Assembly (NCBI RefSeq): GCF_001642475.1
Contig: NW_019173978.1
Location: 1-64,000 of the forward strand
Direction of reading: 5' to 3'
DNA from: Fonsecaea monophora
Taxonomy: Eukaryota > Ascomycota > Eurotiomycetes > Chaetothyriales > Herpotrichiellaceae
DNA length: 64,000 bases
In this document: positions 41,201 to 50,993 of the stretch, piece after piece
How positions within the stretch are numbered: the first letter of the stretch is position 1
How the letters are laid out: each line of letters starts with the position of its first letter
Made by a program: the position numbers and the translations under genes
Notes under the pieces: model-generated
The model's input: the letters and a program-made list of their open reading frames with translations, nothing else
The model's database searches: none
Told to the model about the DNA's origin: nothing

Positions 41201-42578
41201 ACCTACCGTTGTATTTGCCGATCTTCGATCAAGTCCGCGACCACATAGCAGGGCTACGAGCGTAAGCAATTGTGGTATTGCGCGCAAGGCAGCTGCGCTA
41301 CCAGAACGGCCTTCAACACCGACTTTGCCAACAGGTCATGATCAACAGGAACCTGAAATACCGGCTTCTCCAACCCCTCGAGCACGACACATTGCTAATC
41401 AAATAGCGGACATCGACGTGCCTTCATCACCGCCATCCATTCCAGGTTCTCGTGATCGAGGGGAGATTACTTCTTCTCCACCACAATCTGGTGCGGAGGA
41501 TGGACAAGTCAGAATTGATCTTGCCATCGCGCCGCCGCAAGTCGTCTGTCAGCAGAGCGCTATGAAAGCAAACGACGTTTCACCAACTGAAGATGTGACT
41601 GGACCATTTTCCACCGTCAATGAGCAGAGGCTCGTTAACGCACAAACGGATATCAACATGCTAGATCAGAGCACTGAAGAAGCTGTCCGCGCTGTTCCCA
41701 CAACCACAAATCCATTGGCAACGACTACTGGCGCAAATAATGATCGTGCGTCCTCAAGCCCAATGGCAACTAGAAACGACAGCGATGAGATCGACATGCT
41801 TAGCGCCTCGCAATTATCCCATGATCTTGACCAACACCTTAGCCAGGTAGTCGAGGACGAGGGTTTGCAGATTGCAGGGGAGGGACAGGAACCCAACGGC
41901 CAAGCAAAGCACCAGACACGACGAAGTCGGAAGCGCAAGTCTAGTAGCCTGAGATTCACCTCGAACAAGCGGAGAAGGTCCCAAATCTCTTCCCAGACAT
42001 CGTCTCAAGCAACCAACAGCTCTTTATATGAAACACCAGGAGAAATGGAAGACTGCATTGAAATTGTTCCGTCGCGGGCAGTTCAAGCGATTGCCACAAA
42101 CGAACTTGTGCATGAAACTCGGACAGCTGTTACTGAGCCAACGAGTACTCCGAAACGTCGGAGGGGCCGACAACGTCGAAGACCAGAGAATGTCAGCTCG
42201 ACTCCAGAGTCACCGATCCATCATCTTGACGCGGTCGAGGTGGTGGTCCCTGGAACTCGGCAACCGAAGGAAGGAAGCGTACTCGAGAGCGACCCATTGC
42301 CTTCAGCACCGAGCAAGGGTGAAAACGCAGCAGCAGAGAATCCCCAGCTACCGTCAAGTACTAATGAGGTAGCAGCCTCAATTGATTTATCGGCTTGTCC
42401 TGACGAGCCGGCCGAAGGTGGTACTCAGCCCAGCCTAAGTGTCATGCTGCAAAATGTCCTGGACCGGCTCAAGTCAAGTGAGCCCGGAGACGTGGACTTA
42501 CGGGCAGTGGATGAGCTCTGCTTCCAGATTCGGTTTCAGGCACAGGTAATTACTCAACGCCAGGACGATAAGCTGTAA
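38232..42578 (+). CDS. RIF1: telomere and replication-timing factor Rif1
   Basis: This is one uninterrupted frame of 1448 residues. Rif1 recruits protein phosphatase 1 to late origins and telomeres, delaying origin firing and limiting telomere lengthening. The N-terminal region carries both docking motifs in the order typical of fungi: RVGF (50-53, an RVxF motif) and SILK (89-92). A long helical HEAT-like domain follows (about 120-880), with the Rif1_N pattern including ALKVLVIFVWNRDYSSLL, YQKLLDQARPTMKARANLW and KWPQFMDWLKVIQTCFNC. The remainder is disordered, Ser/Pro-rich and rich in SP/TP and SQ sites, with basic patches such as KRRRGRQRRR near the C-terminus. The start at 38232 was chosen over 38175 because the extra 19 residues are hydrophobic and the ATG context (CGCC-ATG-TCC) is good. 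The protein is nuclear. Confidence 0.93.
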   Translation: MSVPDVLPLSPPSTSSRRKVFFPRPSAKPMSTPDSPASFPGSSNTATRKRVGFSIGSHVDHPSSTSQPPASTTRPSHLPSSGSQPSLKSILKPSSVDEQTAQAVEESQDAKRTMGEMIESILQQLSHDDRSLSVDAYQTLASVIREYDDMPEEEVLKAKITTILKYIKRDLQKQPSPNEPLIADTNLVTQALKVLVIFVWNRDYSSLLTDEHRIFVLDRSIQVISEHTAPKGVILHYLHLLATQNFRPVLVNNTRVTRLLEALRALTEHVKGNGVVSERLLVYQKLLDQARPTMKARANLWVEALLTGMTNSLKDVRTKAIAMGLKACSVFPVSYSISVTVKSILAAELSPGKTFSSAMCRRLEKMITVREEGIQVPQIWTIVLMLSNGVEERDSNGAGPRFDKWPQFMDWLKVIQTCFNCSESAIKQQAYMAWDRFIHIIRPHQTSDTLMALLAKPLTAQMERQSTEQASKGTRPTAVSSYCTLLYYAFRPAATHKQYTRVWNEYIVKVMKSSFFEKSSANADIASRIFMALFWNSKKSMKVWNEKRALENTRVEPEELPTIDCKWIRAKSRAILDMFQVLMQYSSWGASGNSDKAFIAIAWSHFLKALREASSKEIKPSPETLDAMTNVTNFLGLLFEDCSGLVTEERASGIHGLSLAQVRHLTLAAITELGTDLIKAGLELNCDVKRMLVIYDTLESVMRESKNEEDSQSRAPSEALKTEAQPFLRHSEELLEYLNTRLLRDFGTQHATGKKSLIMLGIEQLEQNFDAAPQEYIVRLLGLLQPTLSTLLKDDEFGKDDTRGGSYSEIVRSTLSILARTAPGTDEVFDDVLAAFFESPHIFARDEAITLWNMRYSHLRAVSISQRLSEALCKLREAGIELIPDTTIPPAPAGGKTPTSTHKALSPDKVAHSVGPSPELGSQHFELVTTEHPSPTFSGPRRQSPRSRARFDDSQVLFVPIDSSPACEYDSDSQCLTEHQKEVRDRQRSEPTVVFADLRSSPRPHSRATSVSNCGIARKAAALPERPSTPTLPTGHDQQEPEIPASPTPRARHIANQIADIDVPSSPPSIPGSRDRGEITSSPPQSGAEDGQVRIDLAIAPPQVVCQQSAMKANDVSPTEDVTGPFSTVNEQRLVNAQTDINMLDQSTEEAVRAVPTTTNPLATTTGANNDRASSSPMATRNDSDEIDMLSASQLSHDLDQHLSQVVEDEGLQIAGEGQEPNGQAKHQTRRSRKRKSSSLRFTSNKRRRSQISSQTSSQATNSSLYETPGEMEDCIEIVPSRAVQAIATNELVHETRTAVTEPTSTPKRRRGRQRRRPENVSSTPESPIHHLDAVEVVVPGTRQPKEGSVLESDPLPSAPSKGENAAAENPQLPSSTNEVAASIDLSACPDEPAEGGTQPSLSVMLQNVLDRLKSSEPGDVDLRAVDELCFQIRFQAQVITQRQDDKL

Positions 42579-43128
42579 GAAGGGATATTATGGAGGTTCA
42601 CCTATGATAAAGGTACAAAATAGTGGTATTGTGTGGATATCAAAGGTACAGAATATTGATATTGGTTTGGACGTGATGATGAAATGCGCATTCAATGCAA
42701 CTACTGTAGCGTCGTCCGTGGTCAACTTGTTCTCTCTAAGGGGCTGTTGATAGTTGTTGCCCATCAATAGGTGGTGGACTTGGAGTTGTATGCGGCTGAA
42801 TGTTCTTCCTAGAATGTTGCCACGTGACATAGTGAACGGAGATTCTGCTAAAGACCGGGCTCCTTCGACCATTGCCGTTGGCCATGATTATTATTGACTC
42901 TTTTCGTTCAACCACTACATACCCCGAAACCCCGAAATCGCAGCTCTTTGCACCTCTGACTCAACCGCTCTCACTTCTTCCTCCTGCACACTCGTATCCT
43001 CCCTGTCGCCCTCGTTTGTTCTTGCGCCGGTCATTCCCTTTGGTGTGTGTTTGGTCGAGGGTCTCTAGAAGTGAGAGAGAGTAAGAGAAGAAGAAAAAAA
43101 AAGAGCAACACGGAGAAGTGTCGCAGCA
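42579..43128. other. spacer between RIF1 and MPC1
   Basis: About 0.55 kb. A pyrimidine-rich stretch near 42950-43020 and a purine-rich stretch near 43070-43105 precede the MPC1 start, as expected of its promoter and leader. Confidence 0.55.
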
Positions 43129-44138
43129 ATGGCCGCAACTATCAAAGCCATCAATGCGCGGATTCGCTCAAACAAGGTCCTCGATTATTTCTGCTCCACA
43201 CGTACGTTTATCCCAGCGAGCCTTTTTTGACGCACAATTTCACTGTTCATGAGGAACAACTGCGCTGCTTGCGCGACTATCGTCGCTGCGCTGTTGGCTA
43301 GCGATTACGGGAAAAAAGTGGTTGAGCCGCACGATTAAGAGGGGGAGGCAAGACAAAGCGACAGCACAATACAGTCACATGAAATCCGAGCTACAAGAGT
43401 ACTGACTGTGTTGTCTGGACAGATTTCTGGGGTCCGGCTTCGAATTTCGGCATTCCCATCGCCGCAGTGTTGGATACACAGAAGGATCCTGAAATGTACG
43501 TCCAACCCCACCATCTCTTCCATCTGTATCCTTCAGTGGTACCTGCAAGCACACAGACTTGGGAACATTCAGTCATCGTCTGCTCCAATGGGTTGGGTCA
43601 AGACTTTGCAGCCGGTCAAGAACACCCCGAGACATTGAGGAACGGAGACTAATGGGGTCTTTTGACTACAGCATCTCGGGACAATTCACAGCTGCGCTCA
43701 CCATATACTCGGGGACATTCATGCGATATGCCCTTGCCGTGACGCCCAAGAACTACTTGCTGTTCGCCTGCCACTTTGTGAACTTCAACGCCCAGCTCAC
43801 ACAAGGGTATCGGTGGTACGATTACTGGTAGTAAGTACAACCTTTCTCTATATATGCGCGCCTCAGGTTGTCCGGCGATGCGTCAAGCACAAACGCTTGA
43901 GCTTCGTCGGCCGGCATCTCCACTCCTCCGTCAAACCTGCTAGCAGCTCGTTTTTAATTCAAATCGATCTAATCGCTCGTGTTTGCAATTTTACAGTGGC
44001 AATGGAAAAGAACGCTGGGAAAAGATCCGCGCCGAGAAGGCCAAGACAGAACTTGAGGGCGCGGTCGAATCGATCGCCAGCCAGACCAAGGACAAGGTTG
44101 AGGGTGCCGTGCAAGAGGTGAAGAAGACGGTGTCGTAA
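43129..44138 (+). CDS. MPC1: mitochondrial pyruvate carrier subunit 1
   Basis: Four exons (43129-43201, 43423-43495, 43672-43830, 43997-44138) join in frame to 148 residues; the introns are 221, 176 and 166 nt, long for this window. Mpc1 pairs with Mpc2 or Mpc3 in the inner mitochondrial membrane to import pyruvate. Family motifs in order are NARIRSNKVLDYFCSTH, FWGPASNFGIPIAAVLDTQK, SGQFTAALTIYSGTFMRYAL, AVTPKNYLLFACHFVNFNAQ and LTQGYRWYDYWYG. Each splice site falls inside a conserved block and completes a codon (His, Ile, Tyr), which strongly supports the model. A charged helical tail follows (ERWEKIRAEKAKTELEGAVE and beyond). No single open frame covers the gene, so simple frame scanning misses it. 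Pyruvate carboxylase lies about 3 kb to the right. Confidence 0.93.
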
Positions 44139-45208
44139 TTGAGCGGACGTGGATGTGGATGGGGCTGCACACAGGCCCCGTATGCCCGGGGAGTAGTGAA
44201 GAACGGAGACGGAGGGATCTTGCCTAATGCCTGGATGGGACACAAATCGAGGGTCGTGTTTCAAGTAATACGACACTTATTACCAAGGGACTTCTCTTTT
44301 GGTCCCCCTTTTGGGAGAGGTTTTCGGAAGTTGGTACATACATACATAGGAACACAGGAAACACGCAGTTCAGAGCTTTCTGGTTTTTCCCCCAAAATGA
44401 CACAGCACTGCTGCTGACGTGACTGGACTGGGTGGATTGGAATGGATGATTCTACTGGTTTAGACTGGATTGGAAATTGAACGAGGAGGAAGTAAGAAAG
44501 ATACAAAATGTTTTTTTTTTGTATTTTTTTTGTTTTGTTTTTTTGGTTTTTGGGGGCTGTCCTTTCTACAGTTGACTCGATATCGACATTCATGTCTTCT
44601 GTTCGTGAACGTGCGTCGGTCAATGTCCCTAGGATCTTTCCGGTAACCTGGAAACCTACTGTCCTAACCCTGTGCTTCGTGATTGTGCTCAAATCCTGTG
44701 TGCTACGGTCTATGCGGTTCGGAAGATGTCGAAAATCGAGAATCGAGAATCAAGAATTTCGGGATGATATTTGCAGATACCGAGGAGACCCCGACGTGGT
44801 AGACACCTCAAGTGCAGATAACTAGTAGAGACACTGGGTTTTTGTCTCGCCATGAAGCTAATAGCTACCTAATTGGTTAGCTATATAGGTATCCTCTGAA
44901 AAACTAAAAGTAGCTTGGTGTTGGTATTGGTAGAGTAGAGGTGGTGGTCCATCCGTCAACGAGAAGCCATCTGAGATACACACAGTACATAAATAAAGGC
45001 AAGGCGCGCGTTGAACGAGTCGTCGTCCTCCTTCCCATAATCGGATTGTCACATTGTTTGCATGTTTGCATCGCGCATTGTGAAACACCAAAAACTCATC
45101 GCCTGGTACAATCGGCAAGCTGCTTACTCCATCTCCATCAAACAACAGTAGCGCATCACACTTGGACCATGCTCAACCAACCCCCATCTCACAGACACGT
45201 GGAGGATT
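44139..45208. other. convergent 3' flanks, T-rich run
   Basis: About 1.07 kb without a supported gene. A poly-T-rich stretch lies at about 44511-44550. Confidence 0.5.
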
Positions 45209-45627
45209 CTAGGATCCCTTGGTGAAATTCTGCCACATGCCGCCTAGAATGCCTGGTTGGCCGGGCTTCTGGTCGGCCCAGTTGGCCTTGCGTTCGTCCT
45301 GGCTGCTTCGCTTTTGCCCCGTGAGGCCAGCGAACTTTTCCGAGGCGGATGACTGTAAACCGCACAAGAGACGACAGTTGTTAGTTAAATAGCCAATTCG
45401 GATGCAAGTTTATAGAGACATCTTGAAGTAGCAGACCCATGCTGCGAAAGGAGGTTGGGATATCGTGAGGTACTCACCCGTCTTCGCCCTGCAGCGCCAG
45501 CGGAGGCTGCGGGACCTGTGGCTCCTGTGGTAGCCTTCGTCTCCTCCTTGGTCGGGCTGCCAGCGGCAGAGCCCTGGGAGGACTGGCTATTGCTCCGGGG
45601 CTTGTAGTTGTACTGTTTGAAGAACAT
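45209..45627 (-). CDS. small conserved fungal protein with FAGL..QKR / MWQNFTKG tail
   Basis: Two exons (45627-45478 and 45352-45209) with a 125-nt intron (GTGAGT..TTTACAG) give 97 residues. The first half (MFFKQYNYKPRSNSQSSQGS, then Ala/Gly/Thr-rich) is low complexity. The second exon encodes SSASEKFAGLTGQKRSSQDE, a charged helix, WADQKPGQPGILGGMWQNFT and KGS. The pattern KFA.L..QKR....AEQKP..G.LG.MW..FT.G recurs, to my recollection, in small uncharacterised fungal proteins, so the family seems real, but I know no function. No signal peptide or membrane helix is present. The conserved part lies wholly in exon 2, which is why an unspliced frame shows only the variable half. Confidence 0.72.
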
Positions 45628-47052
45628 GATTTCTGGTGACGCTGGTCGAGGCTGAGACTGGGTTCCGATGTATGTCACAGGAAGGTCGAGAAAAAAAGAG
45701 TAGGCTTTGTAGGACAGAACCCAACTCAAGTGCTTGGTAGGGAAACAACAGTACTTATACCACTATTCGATGGACAGTGGCCTCAGAAGGGTGAGCGTCG
45801 ATCGATGCTGCGAGGATATGGTGACGTAGATGACACAGGTGGGTGGATCGACGAGATGAAGCTCAAAAAAGCGGAACCAGACGCAGCTGGTGGTGTGTAG
45901 ATAGCTCACTGAGAAAGCCTTGAAGGATCCTGTGACTGTAGGTTGTTGGAAGTGTCAATGGTCAACGCTTGACGGCTTGATCTGGTAGCTGTGTTGTTCG
46001 AGAGGAATGCAGAGCAGTCTGGAACCGAGAAGCCCGTAGGGTACATAATGGAGGGGTGTGGGCGGTCATTTATGTACTGGCTGGTCCTCTCATCGTCCTC
46101 TCTTCTACCCCTCGCCAGAGTAGGAGCCCAGCATAAGCTTTGTCTCAGCCGGTCGAACCACCTGAGCAGAAGGATGGAGGAGACGAGGGACGAATAGCGG
46201 CATAGCAAGTGCAGCCCTGGTTCAACTCGCGTGCCACGTTCCCAGCTTTGGCGTCCGTTAGGGATACGAACAGGACTTCGAGGAGGGCAAATAGGAGAGA
46301 TATCAGGCCGAGTCTAGCTCGCAGGTAGATACCTAGAGGAGGTCTGGTCAGCATTTATCCAGAGCAGTGATCCCTGGCATTTGTAGCAAACCTCTAACCC
46401 CAGGAGCCAGTAACAAGGTTGATATCTCCCAATCAATGCAGTGGAATTAGAATCCGGGGCCTCGGTGGTGGATTGTACCCCGCGCCTCATGATGCAGCCA
46501 AGTGGACGTTGTCGACAAAGAGACATGGATGGTCAGCAGCCGTGATGGTCCGTGGTCTGTGGTCCGCAGTCCGGAGCCCCGTTGGTGCCGTGGTGCCCGC
46601 TTGAGGTCATAGTTTGAACCTATGAAGAAGTGAAGAGACAAAACGGTACAAAAGAGAGAAAAGAACCGACGACCAACGTATGCCACCTGGTTGGTTGCAG
46701 CCCACAGACAGAGGGATCCAAGACCACCAGCCTCGAGGACCACACCACATGCACGTTCAGTATTTCACATGCTTCACAGTCCTTTCGAGACAGAGCCAGT
46801 GGCTTTTTGGGGGTTATCAGCATAGACTCACATGTGTTGCAGGGAGAACAGCCTAGACGTCTTCTAGCAACTAGGAAATAACAATACGGTCCTAATTCGG
46901 CCTTGCCTGAGGTGATAACAATGGATGCTTCCCTTCTCTCTGTCTCCTTGCTCCCCCATAATCCATACTGGGTTTCAAACCACCTAGGCTGTCACAACCC
47001 CCTCGTTTTCAAACAGTCGTTGCAATCTAGATCCCCTGTCCCACGAGGCCTT
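45628..47052. other. intergenic, no gene seen
   Basis: About 1.4 kb between the small gene and the 3' end of pyruvate carboxylase. Many short overlapping frames on both strands, none with a signature. Confidence 0.5.
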
Positions 47053-50000
47053 TCACGCCTTTGCAATCTTGCAAATCAAATCCGATCCAGCAACCGAGTC
47101 CCCTTCTTTGACCAGAATCTCGCCAACTTTGCCAGAATGTGGAGCGCTGATAACCATCTCCATCTTCATGGCGCTCAGCACAGCAATCGGGTCGCCCTTC
47201 TTGATGTCGTGCCCTTCCTTGGCTCGAACCTCCACCACCACGCCTGACATGGGAGCCCCGACTTGGCTGCTGTCGCCCGGATCGGCCTTGGGCCGGCTGG
47301 TGTTCTCCACCGCAGCCTTGTTGTCGTCGATTGTCACTTGCCGAACTTCGCCGTTCACCTCGTAGAACACTTCGCGTTGGCCGGTGGCTTCCGACAGGGG
47401 TCCCACAGCCAGCAACTTCATGATCAAAACCTTGCCCTTTTCGAGCTCCACGTGGAACTCCTCACCAATCTCTGGCTTGTTCAGGAAGTACTTGGTCGGG
47501 AGCACCGATAAATCGCCATACTTGTCCACGAATTTGCGATAGTCCTCAAAAACCTTGGGGTACATCACATAACTCGCCACATCCGTTTCTGCGGTGGTGT
47601 TGAATCTCTCCTTCAAGTCCTTCTTGACCTTGGCAAAGTCAATGGGCTCAAGATACAGCCCCGGTCTCTTGTCCATCTTTCGGCGTCCACGGAGCACGTC
47701 GCTTCGCAGTGGCTCGGGGAATCCGCCGTATGGCTGACCCATGTACCCTTCGAAGAACTCCAAGACGGATTCGGGGAAATCCAACTCCTTGGCTTTGGCC
47801 TTGACGCCCTCTTCATCCAACTTGTTGGACACCATGAATTGCGCGAGATCACCCACCACTTTGGAGGTGGGAGTGACTTTGACGATGTCCCCCAAGAGGT
47901 CGTTCGCCTGTTCGTAAGCCTTCTTCGTCTCTAGCCATTGCTCGCCTAGACCGAGTTGAGAGGCTTGGAAGATCAAGTTGGTGAGTTGTCCTCCTGGGAT
48001 CTCATGTTCGTACACTTCGGGATCGGGGCCAGTCAAGCCAGCTTCGAACGGTGAGTAGAGCAATCTCAGCTGGGACCAATATTGGTCCAGTGCTCGCACG
48101 TTGTGACCATTTAGACCTGGGTCATAGTCGGTGCCTTCAAGAGAAGCAAGGAGAGCTCCAACGCTTGGCTGAGATGTCATGCCTGACATAGAATCTGATG
48201 CCGTGTCCACAGCATCAGCGCCAGCCTCCGCGCAAGCGACGTAGGTTGCCACTCCAGTTCCCGCCGAGTCGTGGGTGTGGACATGGATCGGGAGATCGGG
48301 GTACTTCTTGCGGATGGAGCCAACAAGAAGACGAGCAGCCTTGGGCTTCAGAACGCCGGCCATGTCTTTGATGCCGAGAATGTGGGTCCCAATCTTGACA
48401 ATCTTCTCGACGAGGTTCATGTAATATTCCAAGTTATATTTCTTCTTGGGGTTCTGGTGAAAAAGTTAGTAAATGTACTGAGAAGCTTAATCAAAATAAC
48501 CAAGGAAATCGTAGCAAGAACCAAAAAGAGCGCATCCAGGGGGATCGTGGGTTGCTTGTAAGTCTGAGACAAAAAGCGGCCTGAGAGTTGCAACCGCTGC
48601 CATGTGTTCTCGTGCTGCAAGGCTAGCGCTCAAGCGTCACTGCCATATAGGGGATACAGGCGCATTCTTTGTTGTTATCTTCCCGGTACAATCCGGTACC
48701 CAGACGAACGGGGGGTCGCGGATGCCATCTCCGGATGAAAAGGCAGATAACGAGCAAACACGGAAACAAGGCACACTTACAAGCACTATTGGATTGATTA
48801 GCATCGAGTCAGCGAGGGGGAAGATAGGAGTCACATACTGTCACCTGAATAGCAGATGGCGGCTTCCACAACACCACCGGCTTCCTGAACAGCCCTCATA
48901 CCCACCTCCAATTGGTCGATGTCGTTGAGAGCATCAAACACTCTAAAGATATCCATTCCGTTCTTCTTCGCCTGCTTGCAGAAATGGTAAATGGCGTTGT
49001 CGGGGAGTGACTTGTAAGCAACACCGTTGGCTCCACGGAGCAACATCTGGAAGGGAATGTTGGGAACCAGCTTTCTCATCTTGCGGAGTCGATCCCATGG
49101 GTCCTCATACAAAAATCGCATAGCAACATCGAACGTGGCTCCACCCCAGCACTCCAATGCCCACGCGTTGTTGAGTGCATGACTTGTATGTTTGGCGATG
49201 TTGCACAGGTCGACCGTGCGGACTCGTGTGGCCAACAGAGACTGATGTGCGTCACGCCAGGTAGTATCCATGATGAGACACCCCTTGTTCGTTCGGACTG
49301 CCTTGGCAAATGCGGCAGGTCCTTCTTTGTCGATGATCGATTTCCACCCCTGCGTGCATGGCTCGTCCACATTGATCTCCTTGCCATGCTCATCAAATAG
49401 TGTAGGCATGATGATATCACCCTTGAATTTCGACTCGCCGATCTGGCCTTTGATGCTGCTTCCATTGACTGCAAGATCGCCGAGATACTGAAGGAGCTTC
49501 TGGGCCCGGTTCTGGCTGCCAATCAGTTTGAACAGCTCTGGAGTGTCGTCAATGAAGGTCGTCCAGCACGTGCCCTCAACAAAGGTTGGATGGGTCAAAA
49601 GCGAGGCCAAGAAGGGGATGTTGGTCTTCACACCACGGATGCGGAATTCAACCAGCGCTCGCAGCATCTTTCGGCGCACGATCTCGTAAGTGGAGCCGTG
49701 GCAAGTGCATTTCACCAACATGGAATCGTAGTGAGGAGTGATGATAGCACCAGCAAATCCGTTGCCACCGTCAAGACGAACGCCGTTACCTCCTGCCGAT
49801 CGGTACACCTCGATCTTGCCGGTATCGGGTGAGAATCCATGGGAAGGATCTTCCGTGGTGATACGGCACTGGATAGCGAAGCCGCGCGTTGAGATCCGGT
49901 CCTGGGTCAAGCCTAGTTGCTCGAGAGAGGCACCAGCCGCGATTTGGATCTGAGCGGCGACAATATCGATGCCAGTAATCTCCTCGGTGATGGTGTGTTC

Positions 50001-50993
50001 GACTTGGATTCTGGGGTTGATTTCGATAAAGTAATATCTGTTCTGTTGGTCCACTAAGAATTCTGCCGTGCCTGCATTACGATAGTTGACGGATTGAGCT
50101 AGTTTGACTGCATCATTGAGAATGGCATCCCGGACCTCGGACGGAAGATCTTTGGCAGGAGCTAGCTCCACGACTTTTTGGTGCCGTCTTTGAACACTGC
50201 AGTCTCGTTCGTACAGATGAACAACATTGCCGTGGTTGTCACCGAGCAGTTGAACTTCAATGTGCTTGGGCTTGTCCAAAAAGCGTTCGACAAAGACTGT
50301 GCCGTTGCCAAAGGCAGACTTTGCCTCGGAGGTAGCTCGCTCAAATGAATCCTTTAGGCTTTCTTGGTCTCTGACGACTCTCATGCCACGGCCACCTCCA
50401 CCGAATGCAGCTTTGATGATGATGGGAAAACCATATTGGTCCGTGAATGCCTTGACCTCTTCAAACTTGGCGACTGGGCCTTCGGTTCCGGGTACGCATG
50501 GTACGTTGCATTTCATGGCCAGTCGTCGAGCCGAGACCTTGTCACCGAGAGCATCAATGACCTGATAAGAGGGACCGACGAAGATGATACCGGCCTCCTC
50601 GACCTTTCGCGCAAACTCGGCGTTCTCAGACAAGAAACCGTAGCCTGGGTGAATCATCTGAACGCCGTGGGCGAGGGCGATCTTGATGATCTCGTCACCA
50701 GCCAGGTAGGCACCAACGGGGGTGTATTGTCCTCGCTTGCCGATCATGTATGCTTCGTCCGCCTTTTGTCTATGCATGCCCAGTCTGTCTTCATAGCTGT
50801 AGACAGCCACGGTCTGAAGGGAGAGTTCGTGAGCAGTTCGGAAAATTCTGATGGGAATCTCGCCTCGGTTGGCCACGAGGATCTTCTTGAGCTGCATAAT
50901 GGACGAGTTCGCCCTCAGCCGCTGGTGGACCGAGTGCTCAAGGTGGTGTGATTGACCATCCTCGTGGTCTGCATCGGTGCCGGTGGTCGCCAT
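47053..50993 (-). CDS. PYC1: pyruvate carboxylase
   Basis: Exons 50993-48839, 48785-48781 and 48453-47053 give 1186 residues. The enzyme carboxylates pyruvate to oxaloacetate with biotin and ATP, replenishing the TCA cycle and feeding gluconeogenesis. Domains run in order: biotin carboxylase from ILVANRGEIPIRIFRT, with AAFGGGGRGMRVV (ATP loop) and EINPRIQVEHT; the carboxyltransferase with DTTWRDAHQSLLATRVRT; and the biotinyl domain with LSAMKMEM, biotin Lys near 1150. The middle exon is only 5 nt (TGCTT): it completes Met and adds Leu, giving YSGDMLNPKKKYN, the expected family sequence. The 53-nt and 327-nt introns flanking it have good GT..AG ends, and the second has a TACTAAC branch point. 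The start at 50993 matches fungal homologues; the upstream frame to 51239 is leader. The acidic N-terminus, without a presequence, fits the cytosolic form of filamentous fungi. Confidence 0.96.
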
